A DNA stretch of 64,000 nt. It comes from an uncultured Collinsella sp. GTDB lineage: Bacteria > Actinomycetota > Coriobacteriia > Coriobacteriales > Coriobacteriaceae. Shown here piece after piece: positions 48,257-58,555 of this stretch. The translations under genes were made by a program, and so were the position numbers. Every line of letters starts with the position of its first letter. Within the stretch, counting starts at the first letter, position 1. Location of the stretch: assembly GCA_900757495.1 (NCBI GenBank), contig CAAENX010000013.1, positions 67,947 through 131,946 of the forward strand. Reading direction: 5' to 3'. The notes under the pieces are model-generated. The model saw nothing but the letters and a program-made list of their open reading frames with translations, was not told where the DNA came from and made no database searches.

Positions 48257-48292
48257 CCACCACAAAGGGGACAGGCACCTTTGTGGTGGTTT
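48254..48292. repeat. REP-like palindrome (CCACCACAAAGG type)
   Basis: AAACCACCACAAAGG-GGACAGGCA-CCTTTGTGGTGGTTT is a perfect inverted repeat related to 6418 and 50377. Confidence 0.85.
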
Positions 48293-48303
48293 CTCCGCAC
48301 ATA

Positions 48304-48341
48304 AAGGCCCGGCTCCGTCTGATGATGCGGAGCCGGGCCTT
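48304..48341. terminator. Bidirectional terminator between gntR and glmS
   Basis: AAGGCCCGGCTCCG and its complement with a 10-nt loop, 25 bases beyond the glmS stop on the minus strand. Confidence 0.82.
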
Positions 48342-48366
48342 GGTCGCTAGAACGCCGGAACATCCA

Positions 48367-50214
<1,848 letters not shown>

Positions 50215-50288
50215 AGGATAAATCCCTTCGTTCGCGTGACTGCAAGACGTCCACGCACAGGGGGCGCTGAGACGTATAACGTTCGAGT

Positions 50289-50348
50289 ATTGTACTCACG
50301 CAAGCGCAAGCTGATATACCAGAAGTGGTATCTCAACTTAGATACCAC
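50289..50348 (-). promoter_or_regulatory. Candidate glmS promoter region and operator
   Basis: A TACAAT box (50289-50294, minus strand) lies about 75 bases before glmS. Upstream is an inverted repeat GTGGTATCT-CAACTT-AGATACCAC (50325-50348). GntR/NagR-type regulators bind GTGG-x-x-x-x-x-x-CCAC-like palindromes. No -35 with good spacing was found. Confidence 0.4.
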
Positions 50349-50376
50349 CCGATGCACACATGCCCAGCCGGTCCAA

Positions 50377-50411
50377 ACCACCACGAAGGGGACAGGCACC
50401 TTTGTGGTGGT
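50377..50411. repeat. REP-like palindrome (CCACCACGAAGG type)
   Basis: ACCACCACGAAGG-GGACAGGCA-CCTTTGTGGTGGT, third member of the family at 6418 and 48254. Confidence 0.85.
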
Positions 50412-50438
50412 CGCGCTGGCAACGGCGTTTCCGCAGAT

Positions 50439-50479
50439 AAAACCTGCCAAAATAAACCTGTCCCTAATTGGCAGGTTTT
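50439..50479. repeat. REP-like palindrome (AAAACCTGCCAA type)
   Basis: AAAACCTGCCAA / TTGGCAGGTTTT arms enclose ATAAACCTGTCCC. Related copies are at 48201-48225 and, inverted, 53451-53485. Confidence 0.85.
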
Positions 50480-50543
50480 GGCACCCTAGGGGCGGGCGAT
50501 GCTACAATCTGGCTTGTACTTGAAACGCATCAAAGGGGCCGCT

Positions 50544-51677
50544 ATGGCAAAGGTAAAAATCAGCGACGTCGCGCGCGAGGCGGGAGTCTCGCTGGGCACG
50601 GTATCCAACGCGCTCAACCACCCCGAAAAGTTGCGCCCCGAGACCCTCAAGCTCATCAACGAGACCATCAATCGCCTTGGCTACCTGCCCAACCAAAGCG
50701 CTCGCCAGCTGGCCGGCGGCACCACTAAGTCCTTTGGCCTTGTCCTCCCCCGTCTCGATCACGGCTTTTCGCTCCAAATCGCCAGCGGTGCCCACAACGA
50801 GGCACGCAAGCACGGCTATGACTTGCTCATCGCCAATGCCGATAACGACGACATTCTCGAGGATCATTACCTGCGCTATTTTATGGGCACGCAGATGTCC
50901 GGCGTCATGGTTCAGCCCATGGCGTCCCCCGATTGGCACCCCGCCATGACCAAGATTCCCGTCCCCATCGTCCATCTGGACGTCCATTGTTCAGAACCCG
51001 GTTACTACGTGGCCGCCGACAACGAGGCACAGGGGCGCATTATCGCCGAGCTCGCCATCGCCCGCGGCGCACACCGCATCGTCGTTGTGGGCCGAGCGGC
51101 ATTTATGCAGCTCACCCTGCGCGTCCTTGGCATCCACAAGGCACTTGCCCTGCATCCCGATATCAAAATTGAGGTCATTGATGCCGGAGAGTGGAATACC
51201 GCAGCCGACGGCTACAGCATCGGTACCCAGATTGCCGAACGCCCTGTTAACGAGCGCCCCGATTTTGTCATCGGCCTGACCGACGTATTAGCCTCGGGCG
51301 TTATCTCGGCGCTGACCGACAAAGGCATCTCCGTCCCCGAGCAGGTCCGCGTGGCCGGCTGCGACGGCAACCCCCTAGCATGGAGCGGGTCGGTTCCCCT
51401 TACCACCGTGGCGCCGCCGGGCTACGAAATTGGCCGCAAGGGCGTTCAATTGCTCATGGAGCAAATCGAGGATAAACCTGCCGCCAAGACCAAACGAGTC
51501 CGCATCGGCTCCGCCGCGCGCACCGTCACCACGGCCACGGCCACCGAGGACATTAACCGTCAGGAGCTCGTGCGCCCCTTCTTGCTCGAACGTGTGAGCA
51601 CCCAAAAGGCCGAGCAGCGCCCGACGGGCCAAGCCATGGCCCCGACAACCGACATCAACCTCGGCGCCTACCTTTAG
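50544..51677 (+). CDS. LacI-family transcriptional regulator
   Basis: The 377-residue product has the classic LacI start: KISDVAREAGVSLGTVSNAL helix-turn-helix, hinge region LGYLPNQSARQLAGGTTKSF, then a periplasmic-binding-protein-type sensor domain (FGLVLPRLDHGFSLQIASGA, GVMVQPMASPDW, VAGCDGNPLAWSGSVPLTTV). The ATG at 50544 has GGGG about seven bases upstream. The C-terminus has an extra about 45 residues past the fold. It is convergent with a HAD phosphatase of sugar-phosphate type (4-base overlap of stops). Target genes and effector sugar are not in view. Confidence 0.88.
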   Translation: MAKVKISDVAREAGVSLGTVSNALNHPEKLRPETLKLINETINRLGYLPNQSARQLAGGTTKSFGLVLPRLDHGFSLQIASGAHNEARKHGYDLLIANADNDDILEDHYLRYFMGTQMSGVMVQPMASPDWHPAMTKIPVPIVHLDVHCSEPGYYVAADNEAQGRIIAELAIARGAHRIVVVGRAAFMQLTLRVLGIHKALALHPDIKIEVIDAGEWNTAADGYSIGTQIAERPVNERPDFVIGLTDVLASGVISALTDKGISVPEQVRVAGCDGNPLAWSGSVPLTTVAPPGYEIGRKGVQLLMEQIEDKPAAKTKRVRIGSAARTVTTATATEDINRQELVRPFLLERVSTQKAEQRPTGQAMAPTTDINLGAYL

Positions 51678-52324
51678 CGCACGGCCTTGACCGCTGCTGG
51701 CAGATCGAACAGCGTATCGAGCACAGCCTCGCAGCCATCCACCACGTCCTGCGGCAGCGGCACGATATCGGGAACGGCAAAGACGTGGCAGCCGGCCGTG
51801 ATGCCCGAGACGCAGCCGTTGCGGGAATCCTCGACCACGGCGCACTCCTCGGGAGCAAAGCCCGCGCGCTCGCAGGCGAGCAGGTACATCTCGGGATCGG
51901 GCTTGCCGTGCGCGACGTCCTCGCCGCAGGTCACCGTCTCAAACTTGTCAAAGAGGCCGACCGTCTTAAGGTTGCGCTCGGCGGTAACGTGGCGCGACGA
52001 CGTCGCGAGGCCCACGTGATAGCCCGCAGCCAGCAGCTCGTTCAGGCACTCGGCAGCGCCAGCCTTAAGCTCCAGATCGGTCTTGACCATCTCGTCGCGA
52101 ATCTCCTTATGGCGACGATAGATTGCCTCAGCGGTTTCGCTGCTGTCGTAATGCTCCCCAAGGATGCCCATGACATCGGGCAGCGTACGACCGATAAACT
52201 GATGGATCAGCGCATCATCAATCGCGAATCCCAGCTCGGCCGCGCCCGCCTTCCACGCCTTGATACCCAAACGCTCGGTGTCGACCAGCGTTCCGTCCAT
52301 ATCAAAAATAACAGCCTTGATCAT
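51674..52324 (-). CDS. HAD-superfamily phosphatase, beta-phosphoglucomutase-like
   Basis: The 216-residue product has motif I IFDMDGTLVDTERLGIKAWK, a C1 helical cap, motif II VGLATSSRHVTAERNL, Lys in VAHGKPDPEMYLLACERAG (motif III) and VVEDSRNGCVSGITAGCHVF (motif IV), typical of subclass I HAD enzymes acting on sugar phosphates. The extra open frame upstream of the ATG at 52322-52324 was discarded. It may dephosphorylate or isomerise a sugar phosphate; beta-phosphoglucomutase is one option but the key cap residues were not verified. Confidence 0.85.
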   Translation of the reverse strand: MIKAVIFDMDGTLVDTERLGIKAWKAGAAELGFAIDDALIHQFIGRTLPDVMGILGEHYDSSETAEAIYRRHKEIRDEMVKTDLELKAGAAECLNELLAAGYHVGLATSSRHVTAERNLKTVGLFDKFETVTCGEDVAHGKPDPEMYLLACERAGFAPEECAVVEDSRNGCVSGITAGCHVFAVPDIVPLPQDVVDGCEAVLDTLFDLPAAVKAVR

Positions 52325-52497
52325 ATCGGTCCCCCATCTCTTCGCGCTGCTGTACTCCCGCAACTTTACCGCACCTGTAAACTTGTATATAACGTATATA
52401 GCATATTGCACTTTCGTTACATAGATAGAAGTCTTATGACAAGCGGCTCGGTAGGATTATAGTTTTCGACCGAGTACTCAACGGCAAGGATCGATTC

Positions 52498-53376
52498 ATG
52501 CTTTCAGACACCACCGCACCTGCAGAGGGGCTTCAGGACAAACTCACAGCGCTCGAGCAACTGCTTTTGGCATACGGACGCGTCGCCATCGGCTTTTCCG
52601 GTGGCGTCGACAGCAGCTTTTTGGCCGCGGTCTGCGCCCGCATCATGCCCGCCAGCACGCTTCTCGTCCACCTCACCACGCCGCTCATCGGCACGCCCGA
52701 GCAGGCTTCGTTTGAGCGGTCCGTTGACGGGCAGGCCAATGAGGGGCCGCATTTTAAGCTCCCCGTGCTCAATCTTTCGGTCGATCAGCTGCGGCTCCCC
52801 CAAGTAGCCTGCAACGATGCCGACCGCTGCTACCACTGCAAGCGCGCCGGCTTTACCGCCATCGTCAACCACGCCAAGTCGTTGGGCTTTCCCACCGTCA
52901 TCGACGGCAGCAACGCAAGCGACCGCGGCGACTACCGCCCCGGCATGCGCGCCGCCCAGGAGCTCGGCGTGCGCTCGCCGCTTATGGAGGTCGGCTTTAC
53001 CAAGGACGAGGAACGCGAGTTGCTGCGCGCCTGGGGATACCCCGTCTGGAACCTGCCAGCAGGAGCCTGTCTTGCCACGCGCGTTCCCACGGGCGAGGAG
53101 CTTACGCGCGAGAAGGTCGATTTAATCCGCGCCTGCGAGGACTACCTGCACGACCTTGGCCTGAACCAGGTCCGCGCACGCCTCGTCGGCGGCTGCATGC
53201 ATATCGAGGCCGCGCCGGCAGACGTCGCCAAGATCGCCGCCCTCGGCAGCACCGCGGTCAACGACGAGGGCAAGGCCCCGCTTCCCGCCGCCATCGAATC
53301 TGCCCTGCGCAACCTAGGCTGCGGCCATATCTCCCCCGAGGTCACCCCCTACATCCACGGCAACATGAATCTTTAA
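52498..53376 (+). CDS. larE: ATP-dependent sacrificial sulfur transferase LarE
   Basis: The 292-residue product has the PP-loop SGGVDSSFLAAVCARI, the cysteines in NDADRCYHCKRAGFTA, the segment DGSNASDRGDYRPGMRAAQE, then LGVRSPLMEVGFTKDEERE and PAGACLATRVPTGEELTREK, in which the Cys of GACLA corresponds to the sacrificial Cys176 of Lactobacillus LarE. LarE donates sulfur to make the nickel-pincer nucleotide cofactor of lactate racemase. No larA, larB or larC homologue is in the window, so the cofactor is built with genes elsewhere or this is a stand-alone homologue. The start ATG lies 30 codons before the PP-loop. Confidence 0.92.
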   Translation: MLSDTTAPAEGLQDKLTALEQLLLAYGRVAIGFSGGVDSSFLAAVCARIMPASTLLVHLTTPLIGTPEQASFERSVDGQANEGPHFKLPVLNLSVDQLRLPQVACNDADRCYHCKRAGFTAIVNHAKSLGFPTVIDGSNASDRGDYRPGMRAAQELGVRSPLMEVGFTKDEERELLRAWGYPVWNLPAGACLATRVPTGEELTREKVDLIRACEDYLHDLGLNQVRARLVGGCMHIEAAPADVAKIAALGSTAVNDEGKAPLPAAIESALRNLGCGHISPEVTPYIHGNMNL

Positions 53377-53403
53377 GTTGCGCCGTTTTACAAACGGCGC
53401 AAC
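53377..53403. terminator. Hairpin directly after larE
   Basis: GTTGCGCCGTTT / AAACGGCGCAAC, 12-bp arms, one base after the larE stop. No T-run follows, so it may be a processing or repeat structure rather than a terminator. Confidence 0.5.
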
Positions 53404-53450
53404 CGCTCGGCGCTGCGCAGGTTCAACCTGAACACATAAATTGCCACCTT

Positions 53451-53485
53451 CCAAAAAGGGACAGGTTTATTTTGGCAGGTTTTAT
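53451..53485. repeat. REP-like element (CCTGCCAAAATAAACC type, inverted copy)
   Basis: CCAAAAAGGGACAGGTTTAT followed by TTTGGCAGG; the complement matches the 50439 palindrome with a decayed arm. The rest of the 53404-53649 gap shows no gene. Confidence 0.75.
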
Positions 53486-53649
53486 CTGGAGAAACGCCGA
53501 ATAGCCCTGCATGCACGACCACCGCAGCTCCATATGAGGCAAATTAATCAGTAGCGTCTATCCCAAATCTTAAGTATTTGTTCGACAGAACGGCCCCTGC
53601 CGGCTCCTGCTAGACTGGTAGATTCCCAACCGTCCATCCAGGAGCCTCA

Positions 53650-54627
53650 ATGTCGCGCAAGTCCGCCTACAAGCAAGTGCTTTCCATCGGCACCGCCGTG
53701 GTGCTGGGGTTTGCGTTGTTTACGGGATCGCTCGACGGAGCTCCCAAGCTGCTGTCGCCGCAAAGCGATGAACAGGCGGCAGCCCTGGCCGAGAAGCAAA
53801 ACGAGAGCCCCAGCCGCACCGACGACGAGGCGGACCTGGTCGCCCGGCTCGAATCGGGAACGGCAAGCTCCACGGATTCCGAAGGCGGCCAAAGCACCGG
53901 CGATGGCTCCAATTCCGCCACGACCGGCACCGCTGACGATGTCTCTTCGAACGCCACCCCCATCGACGAAGTCGAAAACCCCGACCTCAACCGCGCCCGC
54001 GGCGTATATCTCAGCAGCATTCCCGACTACGCCGGCAACCCCTACGTTGCCCTCCGCGCCGACGGCACGCATCCGCTCGGCACGCCGTCGTTCACGCTCG
54101 ACGAATACGAACGGGCCACCGAAGAGGGCTGCTTTAAGAAGTTCTCTAAACTCGACAGCCTGGGCCGTACCCGCAAAGCGCTCGCCTGCATAGGACCCGA
54201 ATCGCTCGGTCAGGGCAAGCGCGGCGATATCTCACGTATCCACCCCGCCGGTTGGCACCAGCAGCGCTACGACTTTATTCCGGGCCAGAGCCTCTATAAC
54301 CGCTGCCACCTTATCGCTTGGTCGCTCTGCGGCGAAAACGCCAACCGCAAAAATCTCCTCACCGGCACGCGCTATCTCAACGAGACGGGCATGCTGCCCT
54401 TCGAAGAGCAGATCCTCGGCTATATCCGCGACACGGGCAACCACGTGCTCTACCGCGTCACGCCCATGTATAACGAAGAGGAACTCGTCTGCCGCGGCGT
54501 GCGCCTTGAGGCCCAATCGGTCGAGGACCACGGCAAGACCCTCTGTTTCCACGTTTATTGCTACAACCTGCAGCCGCACGTGCAGATCGACTACGCCACC
54601 GGCCGCAACCAGGCATCCGGAGACTAG
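53650..54627 (+). CDS. Secreted DNA/RNA non-specific endonuclease (DNA-entry nuclease-like)
   Basis: The 325-residue product has an N-terminal hydrophobic segment (VLSIGTAVVLGFALFTGS), a long Ser/Thr/Asp/Glu-rich linker (about 40-110), and a C-terminal nuclease domain with GQSLYNRCHLIAWSLCGENA, NRKNLLTGTRYLN and NHVLYRVTPMYN. The RCHLIAW segment replaces the DRGH of EndA/NucA, and the N-x-x-N-(L/K)-x-x-(G)T-x-x-x-N pattern is shared by that family. Likely works outside the cell to degrade or process DNA; a role in DNA uptake is possible, but no com genes are visible. CAGGAG precedes the ATG. Confidence 0.82.
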   Translation: MSRKSAYKQVLSIGTAVVLGFALFTGSLDGAPKLLSPQSDEQAAALAEKQNESPSRTDDEADLVARLESGTASSTDSEGGQSTGDGSNSATTGTADDVSSNATPIDEVENPDLNRARGVYLSSIPDYAGNPYVALRADGTHPLGTPSFTLDEYERATEEGCFKKFSKLDSLGRTRKALACIGPESLGQGKRGDISRIHPAGWHQQRYDFIPGQSLYNRCHLIAWSLCGENANRKNLLTGTRYLNETGMLPFEEQILGYIRDTGNHVLYRVTPMYNEEELVCRGVRLEAQSVEDHGKTLCFHVYCYNLQPHVQIDYATGRNQASGD

Positions 54628-54692
54628 TGCCGACCGTGCCGCCCGTAACCCAAAAAAATGATCCGTTTTCCTCCGTCCCCAAGGGATCAAAT

Positions 54693-54724
54693 AAGGCCGC
54701 CCCGGTTACCCAGGGCGGCCTTTT
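54693..54724. terminator. Bidirectional terminator between nuclease and EF-G-like genes
   Basis: AAGGCCGCCC / GGGCGGCCTT with a 10-nt loop and TTTT after it on the plus strand. Confidence 0.85.
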
Positions 54725-54757
54725 CGTCAGCACTTACATTGCAGGCAAAACCACACG

Positions 54758-56833
54758 TTACTTAGCGCGGCCCTCCTCATAGCGCTCGACCAGCTTGGCC
54801 TGCACGTCATAAGGCACCTGCTCATAGCCTGCGGGCTCCATGGTAAAGTCGCCCGTGCCGCGCGTAATAGAGCGCAGACGCGTCGAGTAATCCGTCAGCT
54901 CGGCCAGCGGGGCCTGGGCAATGACCACGGTATCGCCGCGCTCGTCGGTCTCCATACCCGTCACGCGACCGCGCGAGGCCGAGATGTCGCCCATCACGGC
55001 GCCGGCATAGCTCTCGGGGATAGTCACCGTAATTTCCTCGATGGGCTCCAGCACCACCGGGTCGGCATCGGCACACGCCTTGCGCAGGCCGATGCGAGCC
55101 GCCGCGCGGAACGCCATCTCGTTGGAGTCGACGCTGTGATACGAGCCGTCGTACACAGCCACGCGAATGCCCGTGAGCGGGTAGCCAGCGATGATGCCGT
55201 CCTTCATGGTCTCCTGGACACCCTTGTCCACGGCGGGGATGAGCGAGCGCGGGATGCGGCCGCCCACGACCTCGTCAACAAACTCATAGCCGTCGCTCGT
55301 GCCGTCGGGCCCAATGAGCGGCTCCACGCGCAGCCAGCAGTCGCCGTACTGACCGGCGCCGCCGGTCTGCTTCTTGTGGCGACCCTGGGCGCTTGCCGTG
55401 CGGCGGATGGTCTCGCGATACGGAATGCGGATCGGCACGCTCTTTGCCACAACCTTGGTACGGTCCTCCAAACGGTTGAGCAGCACCGAAACCTGCGCCT
55501 CGCCCACCGCCGAGATGATGGTCTGCCCGGTCTCCTCGTCGCGGTCGATACTCATGGTCGGATCGGCCTTGCAGGCCTTCTCGATAAACGTGTAGAGCTT
55601 CTCTTCGTCGCCGCGATTCTCGGCCTCGATGGCAATACGGTACTGCGAGTTGGGGAACTTAAACGCCGCAGCCTCGACCTTACCGGTAATCGAGAGCGTG
55701 TCGCCCGTATCGGCAGCCAGTTTGGGCGCCACGATGATATCGCCGGCATAGGCGTGGCCGACCTCAGTCATGTCACGACCGCACATCACATACAGGTGAG
55801 CCAGACGCTCGCCCTTGCGCGTGCGCGCATTGATCAGCTCAAGGCCCGGCTCAAGCGTGCCCGTCAGCACCTTGATAAAGCTGATGCGACCCTGTTGCGG
55901 ATCGGCCAGGGTCTTAAACACAAATGCCACCGGACGGTCATCGTCACTCGAGATCTTGAGCGAATCGCCGTCGATGAGCGGCATCTCGCCGTAGTCGGTC
56001 GGCGCCGGGAAGTACGTGGCGATGTCGTCCATCAGCGAGTTGACGCCCTGCTCCTTAATGCAATCGCCCGCAAAGACCGGCACAAAAATGCGCTCGGCAA
56101 TCGCCTTCGACAGCAGGCCCTCGAGCTCTTCCTGCGTCAGCGTCTCCTCGCCTTCCAGGTACTTCATCATCAGCTCGTCGTCAGCCTCGGCCACCAACTC
56201 GCACAGATGGTCATGGGCTTCCTCGGCCTGGGCACGATACTCCTCGGGAATCTCCGACTCAACGGCTTCGGTGCCGTTGCAGTGGCGTGCCTTCATGCGC
56301 ACCAGGTCGATGATGCCGTCAAAGTCCTCGCCCTCGCCCCAGGGAAGAGTCACGGCGCCCAGTCGCGTACCAAAGCGCTCCTGCAGCAGGTCCATCGTGG
56401 TCGCAAAGCTGGCTTCGGAGCGCGACAGGCGGTTTACGAACACCGCACGCGCCAGACGCAGGTCCTCGGCGGCATACCAGAGCTTAACCGTCGTAGGCTG
56501 CGGGCCGGCCTCGGCGTCGACCACAAAAAGAGCCGTCTCGCAGACGCTCATCGCGGCATAGGCGTCACCGATAAAATCGGGGTAGCACGGGGCATCGAGC
56601 ACGTTGATGCGGGCGCCCTTCCAATCGATCGGCGCGATGGTCGTCGAGATGGAAAATGCACGCTTGACCTCTTCGGGGTCATAGTCGAGCGTGGGCTTGG
56701 TGCCGTCGTGGCCGCCCAGGCGGGCGGTCTTGCCGGAAAGGTGGAGCATGGCCTCGGCGAGTGAAGTCTTGCCCACCCCGCCTTGGCCTACGAGCACCAC
56801 GTTCCTTACGTTGCCGGTCTTGGGAGCACCCAT
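54758..56833 (-). CDS. EF-G-like GTPase paralogue with altered G motifs
   Basis: The 691-residue product has the full EF-G domain order: GTPase domain (P-loop VGQGGVGKTS, residues 15-24), domain II, and domains III-V (TYRIAI-type beta segments, GDISASRGRVTGMETDERGD near the C-terminus). The canonical DTPGHVDF is DAPCYPDF (80-87), so the catalytic His is Tyr84, and NKMD is NRLS (134-137). These are strong departures from translocase EF-G; the family is often annotated EF-G-like or FusA2 in actinobacteria. I chose the ATG at 56831-56833 (AAGGAGG five bases before). It may act on the ribosome without normal GTP hydrolysis, but this is inference. A canonical fusA is expected elsewhere. Confidence 0.87.
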   Translation of the reverse strand: MGAPKTGNVRNVVLVGQGGVGKTSLAEAMLHLSGKTARLGGHDGTKPTLDYDPEEVKRAFSISTTIAPIDWKGARINVLDAPCYPDFIGDAYAAMSVCETALFVVDAEAGPQPTTVKLWYAAEDLRLARAVFVNRLSRSEASFATTMDLLQERFGTRLGAVTLPWGEGEDFDGIIDLVRMKARHCNGTEAVESEIPEEYRAQAEEAHDHLCELVAEADDELMMKYLEGEETLTQEELEGLLSKAIAERIFVPVFAGDCIKEQGVNSLMDDIATYFPAPTDYGEMPLIDGDSLKISSDDDRPVAFVFKTLADPQQGRISFIKVLTGTLEPGLELINARTRKGERLAHLYVMCGRDMTEVGHAYAGDIIVAPKLAADTGDTLSITGKVEAAAFKFPNSQYRIAIEAENRGDEEKLYTFIEKACKADPTMSIDRDEETGQTIISAVGEAQVSVLLNRLEDRTKVVAKSVPIRIPYRETIRRTASAQGRHKKQTGGAGQYGDCWLRVEPLIGPDGTSDGYEFVDEVVGGRIPRSLIPAVDKGVQETMKDGIIAGYPLTGIRVAVYDGSYHSVDSNEMAFRAAARIGLRKACADADPVVLEPIEEITVTIPESYAGAVMGDISASRGRVTGMETDERGDTVVIAQAPLAELTDYSTRLRSITRGTGDFTMEPAGYEQVPYDVQAKLVERYEEGRAK

Positions 56834-57077
56834 GATGACCTCCTTGCAGGGTCGCGCGCGATGCGCGACGCCAACGGGGAGAGTTCGCGGTCGATGCCGT
56901 CCCGGGAGCAGCATGGTCGGCAGCCGAGCCGACTCACCCTCCAAATGTCCTATGCCACCACCCTACCCTTGCAGTCGCCTGTCCATGCAGACCTTTCGGC
57001 ACGCGTATGCATACGGGCGGCGAGAGGAAGAAGAGCGCATGCGAGGCGATTATTGGACCCCCGCCGATGCAAATAAA
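56834..57077. other. Intergenic region upstream of the EF-G-like gene
   Basis: Contains the ribosome-binding site and leader of the EF-G-like gene; no promoter with good spacing, repeat or gene was identified. Confidence 0.4.
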
Positions 57078-57111
57078 ATGCCGCCCCAGGCCGTAAGACC
57101 TGCGGCGGCAT
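57078..57111 (-). terminator. Intrinsic terminator of the amino-acid ABC operon
   Basis: On the minus strand ATGCCGCC ... GGCGGCAT is followed by TTTATTTGC. Confidence 0.85.
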
Positions 57112-57144
57112 CACCTCAATAAACAGTTGAGTAAATTGCTGAGC

Positions 57145-57909
57145 CTATCCCTCGATACGACTCAAGAACTCACGGGTACGCTGCTCGCGCGGATGATCGA
57201 TAACCTGCTCGGCCGGACCCTCCTCGACAATGCGTCCGCCGTCCATAAAGACCACGCGGTCTGCAACGTCGCGGGCAAACTGCATCGCGTGCGTCACGAT
57301 CACCATCGTCATATTCTGCGCAGCGAGGTCCTTAATGACGCGCAGAACCTCGGCCGTCAGCTCGGGATCAAGCGCCGAGGTCGGCTCGTCAAAGAACAAG
57401 ATTTCCGGGTCGAGCGCCAGGGCGCGGGCAATACTCACGCGCTGCTGCTGACCGCCCGAAAGCTCGCAGGGCACCTTGTTCTCGTTGCCCACAAGCCCCA
57501 TCTGCGCAATAAGCTCGTGTGCGCGGGCCTCCGCCTGCTCGCGCGGGCGCTTGAGCACGCGAATCGGTGCATCGGTGATGTTTTTCATCACCGTATAGTG
57601 CGGAAACAGATTGTAGTTCTGAAACACCAGACCAAACCGCGAGCGCGCCTGCTTGGGCACATCGCCCTTCGCGTACGCCGCGCCCGAACCCGCATCCGTC
57701 GCAACGGCAAGGTCACCAAACGAGAGCGAGCCTCCGTCGAGTGTCTCGAGCAGCGTGGCACACCGCAGCAGCGTGGACTTGCCGCCACCTGAAGGCCCGA
57801 TAATCGCCACGACCTCGCCACATTTGACCTCAAGCGAAATATCCTTGAGCACCTCATTGCCGCCAAACGCCTTGCGCGCGTTCGATATATTCATTACCGA
57901 ATTAATCAT
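57145..57909 (-). CDS. Polar amino acid ABC importer, ATP-binding subunit
   Basis: The 254-residue ATPase has Walker A IGPSGGGKSTLLRC, Q-loop GLVFQNYNLFPHYTV, signature LSGGQQQRV, Walker B EILFFDEPTSALDPELT and H-loop VTHAMQFARDVADRVVFMDG, closely resembling GlnQ/ArtP-type (PAAT) ATPases. Between Walker A and the Q-loop an insertion (GDLAVATDAGSGAAYAKGDV) is present. I chose the ATG at 57907-57909, inside the end of the permease gene (8-base overlap), implying coupling. It is the last gene of the three-gene operon. Confidence 0.92.
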   Translation of the reverse strand: MINSVMNISNARKAFGGNEVLKDISLEVKCGEVVAIIGPSGGGKSTLLRCATLLETLDGGSLSFGDLAVATDAGSGAAYAKGDVPKQARSRFGLVFQNYNLFPHYTVMKNITDAPIRVLKRPREQAEARAHELIAQMGLVGNENKVPCELSGGQQQRVSIARALALDPEILFFDEPTSALDPELTAEVLRVIKDLAAQNMTMVIVTHAMQFARDVADRVVFMDGGRIVEEGPAEQVIDHPREQRTREFLSRIEG

Positions 57910-58555
57910 GGTAGTAATCCAATTTTTTCTCGGCGGCGCCCAGCAGCATCTCGACCACAAAGTTAAAGACCCAGTAGATCAGCGCCGCAATCGCAAACGG
58001 CACCATGCTCACCTGCGAGGCAACCAGCGCCTTGGCGGTCGAGAACATCTCACCCACGCCAATGGCAAACGCCAGCGACGTGTCCTTGACCAGCGTGATG
58101 ATCTCGTTGCCCATCGCCGGCAGAATACGCTTGGCGACCTGCGGCATTACGATATACAGAAACGTCTGCATGCGCGAATAGCCCAGCACCTCGGCTGCCT
58201 CGTATTGACCGCGCGGAATGGACTGCAGGCCCGAGCGATAGATCTCGGCAAAGTAACCGGCGTAGTTGATGATGAACGCCACGACGCACGCCGTCCATTT
58301 GGAATCGGGCGTGAGCGAAATGCCAAACACGTAGTACGGGGCAAAGTAGATGGCAAACATCTGCAGCATGAGCGGCGTACCGCGCATGACCGAAATATAG
58401 ATGCGCGCAATCCAGCGGAGCGGCGTAATTTTACTCATGCGCATAAACGCCACGGGGATTCCCAACGGAATCGACCCGAGCAGCGTCAGCACAAACAGCT
58501 GCAAGCTGACCAAGAATCCCTGGCCAAGCATCTGCATCATGACCTGAATAGACAT
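57902..58555 (-). CDS. Polar amino acid ABC importer, permease subunit
   Basis: The 217-residue product has about five helices with the His/Glu/Gln permease pattern: VSLQLFVLTLLGSIPLGIPV near the start, VMRGTPLMLQMFAIYFAPYY, and the EAA-like loop GQYEAAEVLGYSRMQTFLYI VMPQV. This matches HisM/GlnP family permeases. Its start ATG overlaps the stop of the substrate-binding gene (TAATG), and its end overlaps the ATPase gene, so all three are one translationally coupled unit. Confidence 0.92.
   Translation of the reverse strand: MSIQVMMQMLGQGFLVSLQLFVLTLLGSIPLGIPVAFMRMSKITPLRWIARIYISVMRGTPLMLQMFAIYFAPYYVFGISLTPDSKWTACVVAFIINYAGYFAEIYRSGLQSIPRGQYEAAEVLGYSRMQTFLYIVMPQVAKRILPAMGNEIITLVKDTSLAFAIGVGEMFSTAKALVASQVSMVPFAIAALIYWVFNFVVEMLLGAAEKKLDYYHD

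Noticed and set aside
50215..50543. glmS ribozyme upstream of glmS
   Set aside because: I could not find the conserved ribozyme core near the start codon; the region holds REP elements and a palindrome instead.
54758..56833. Ribosomal-protection tetracycline resistance gene
   Set aside because: Domain order is shared with Tet(M), but sequence motifs and altered G motifs match EF-G-like factors; no resistance context.
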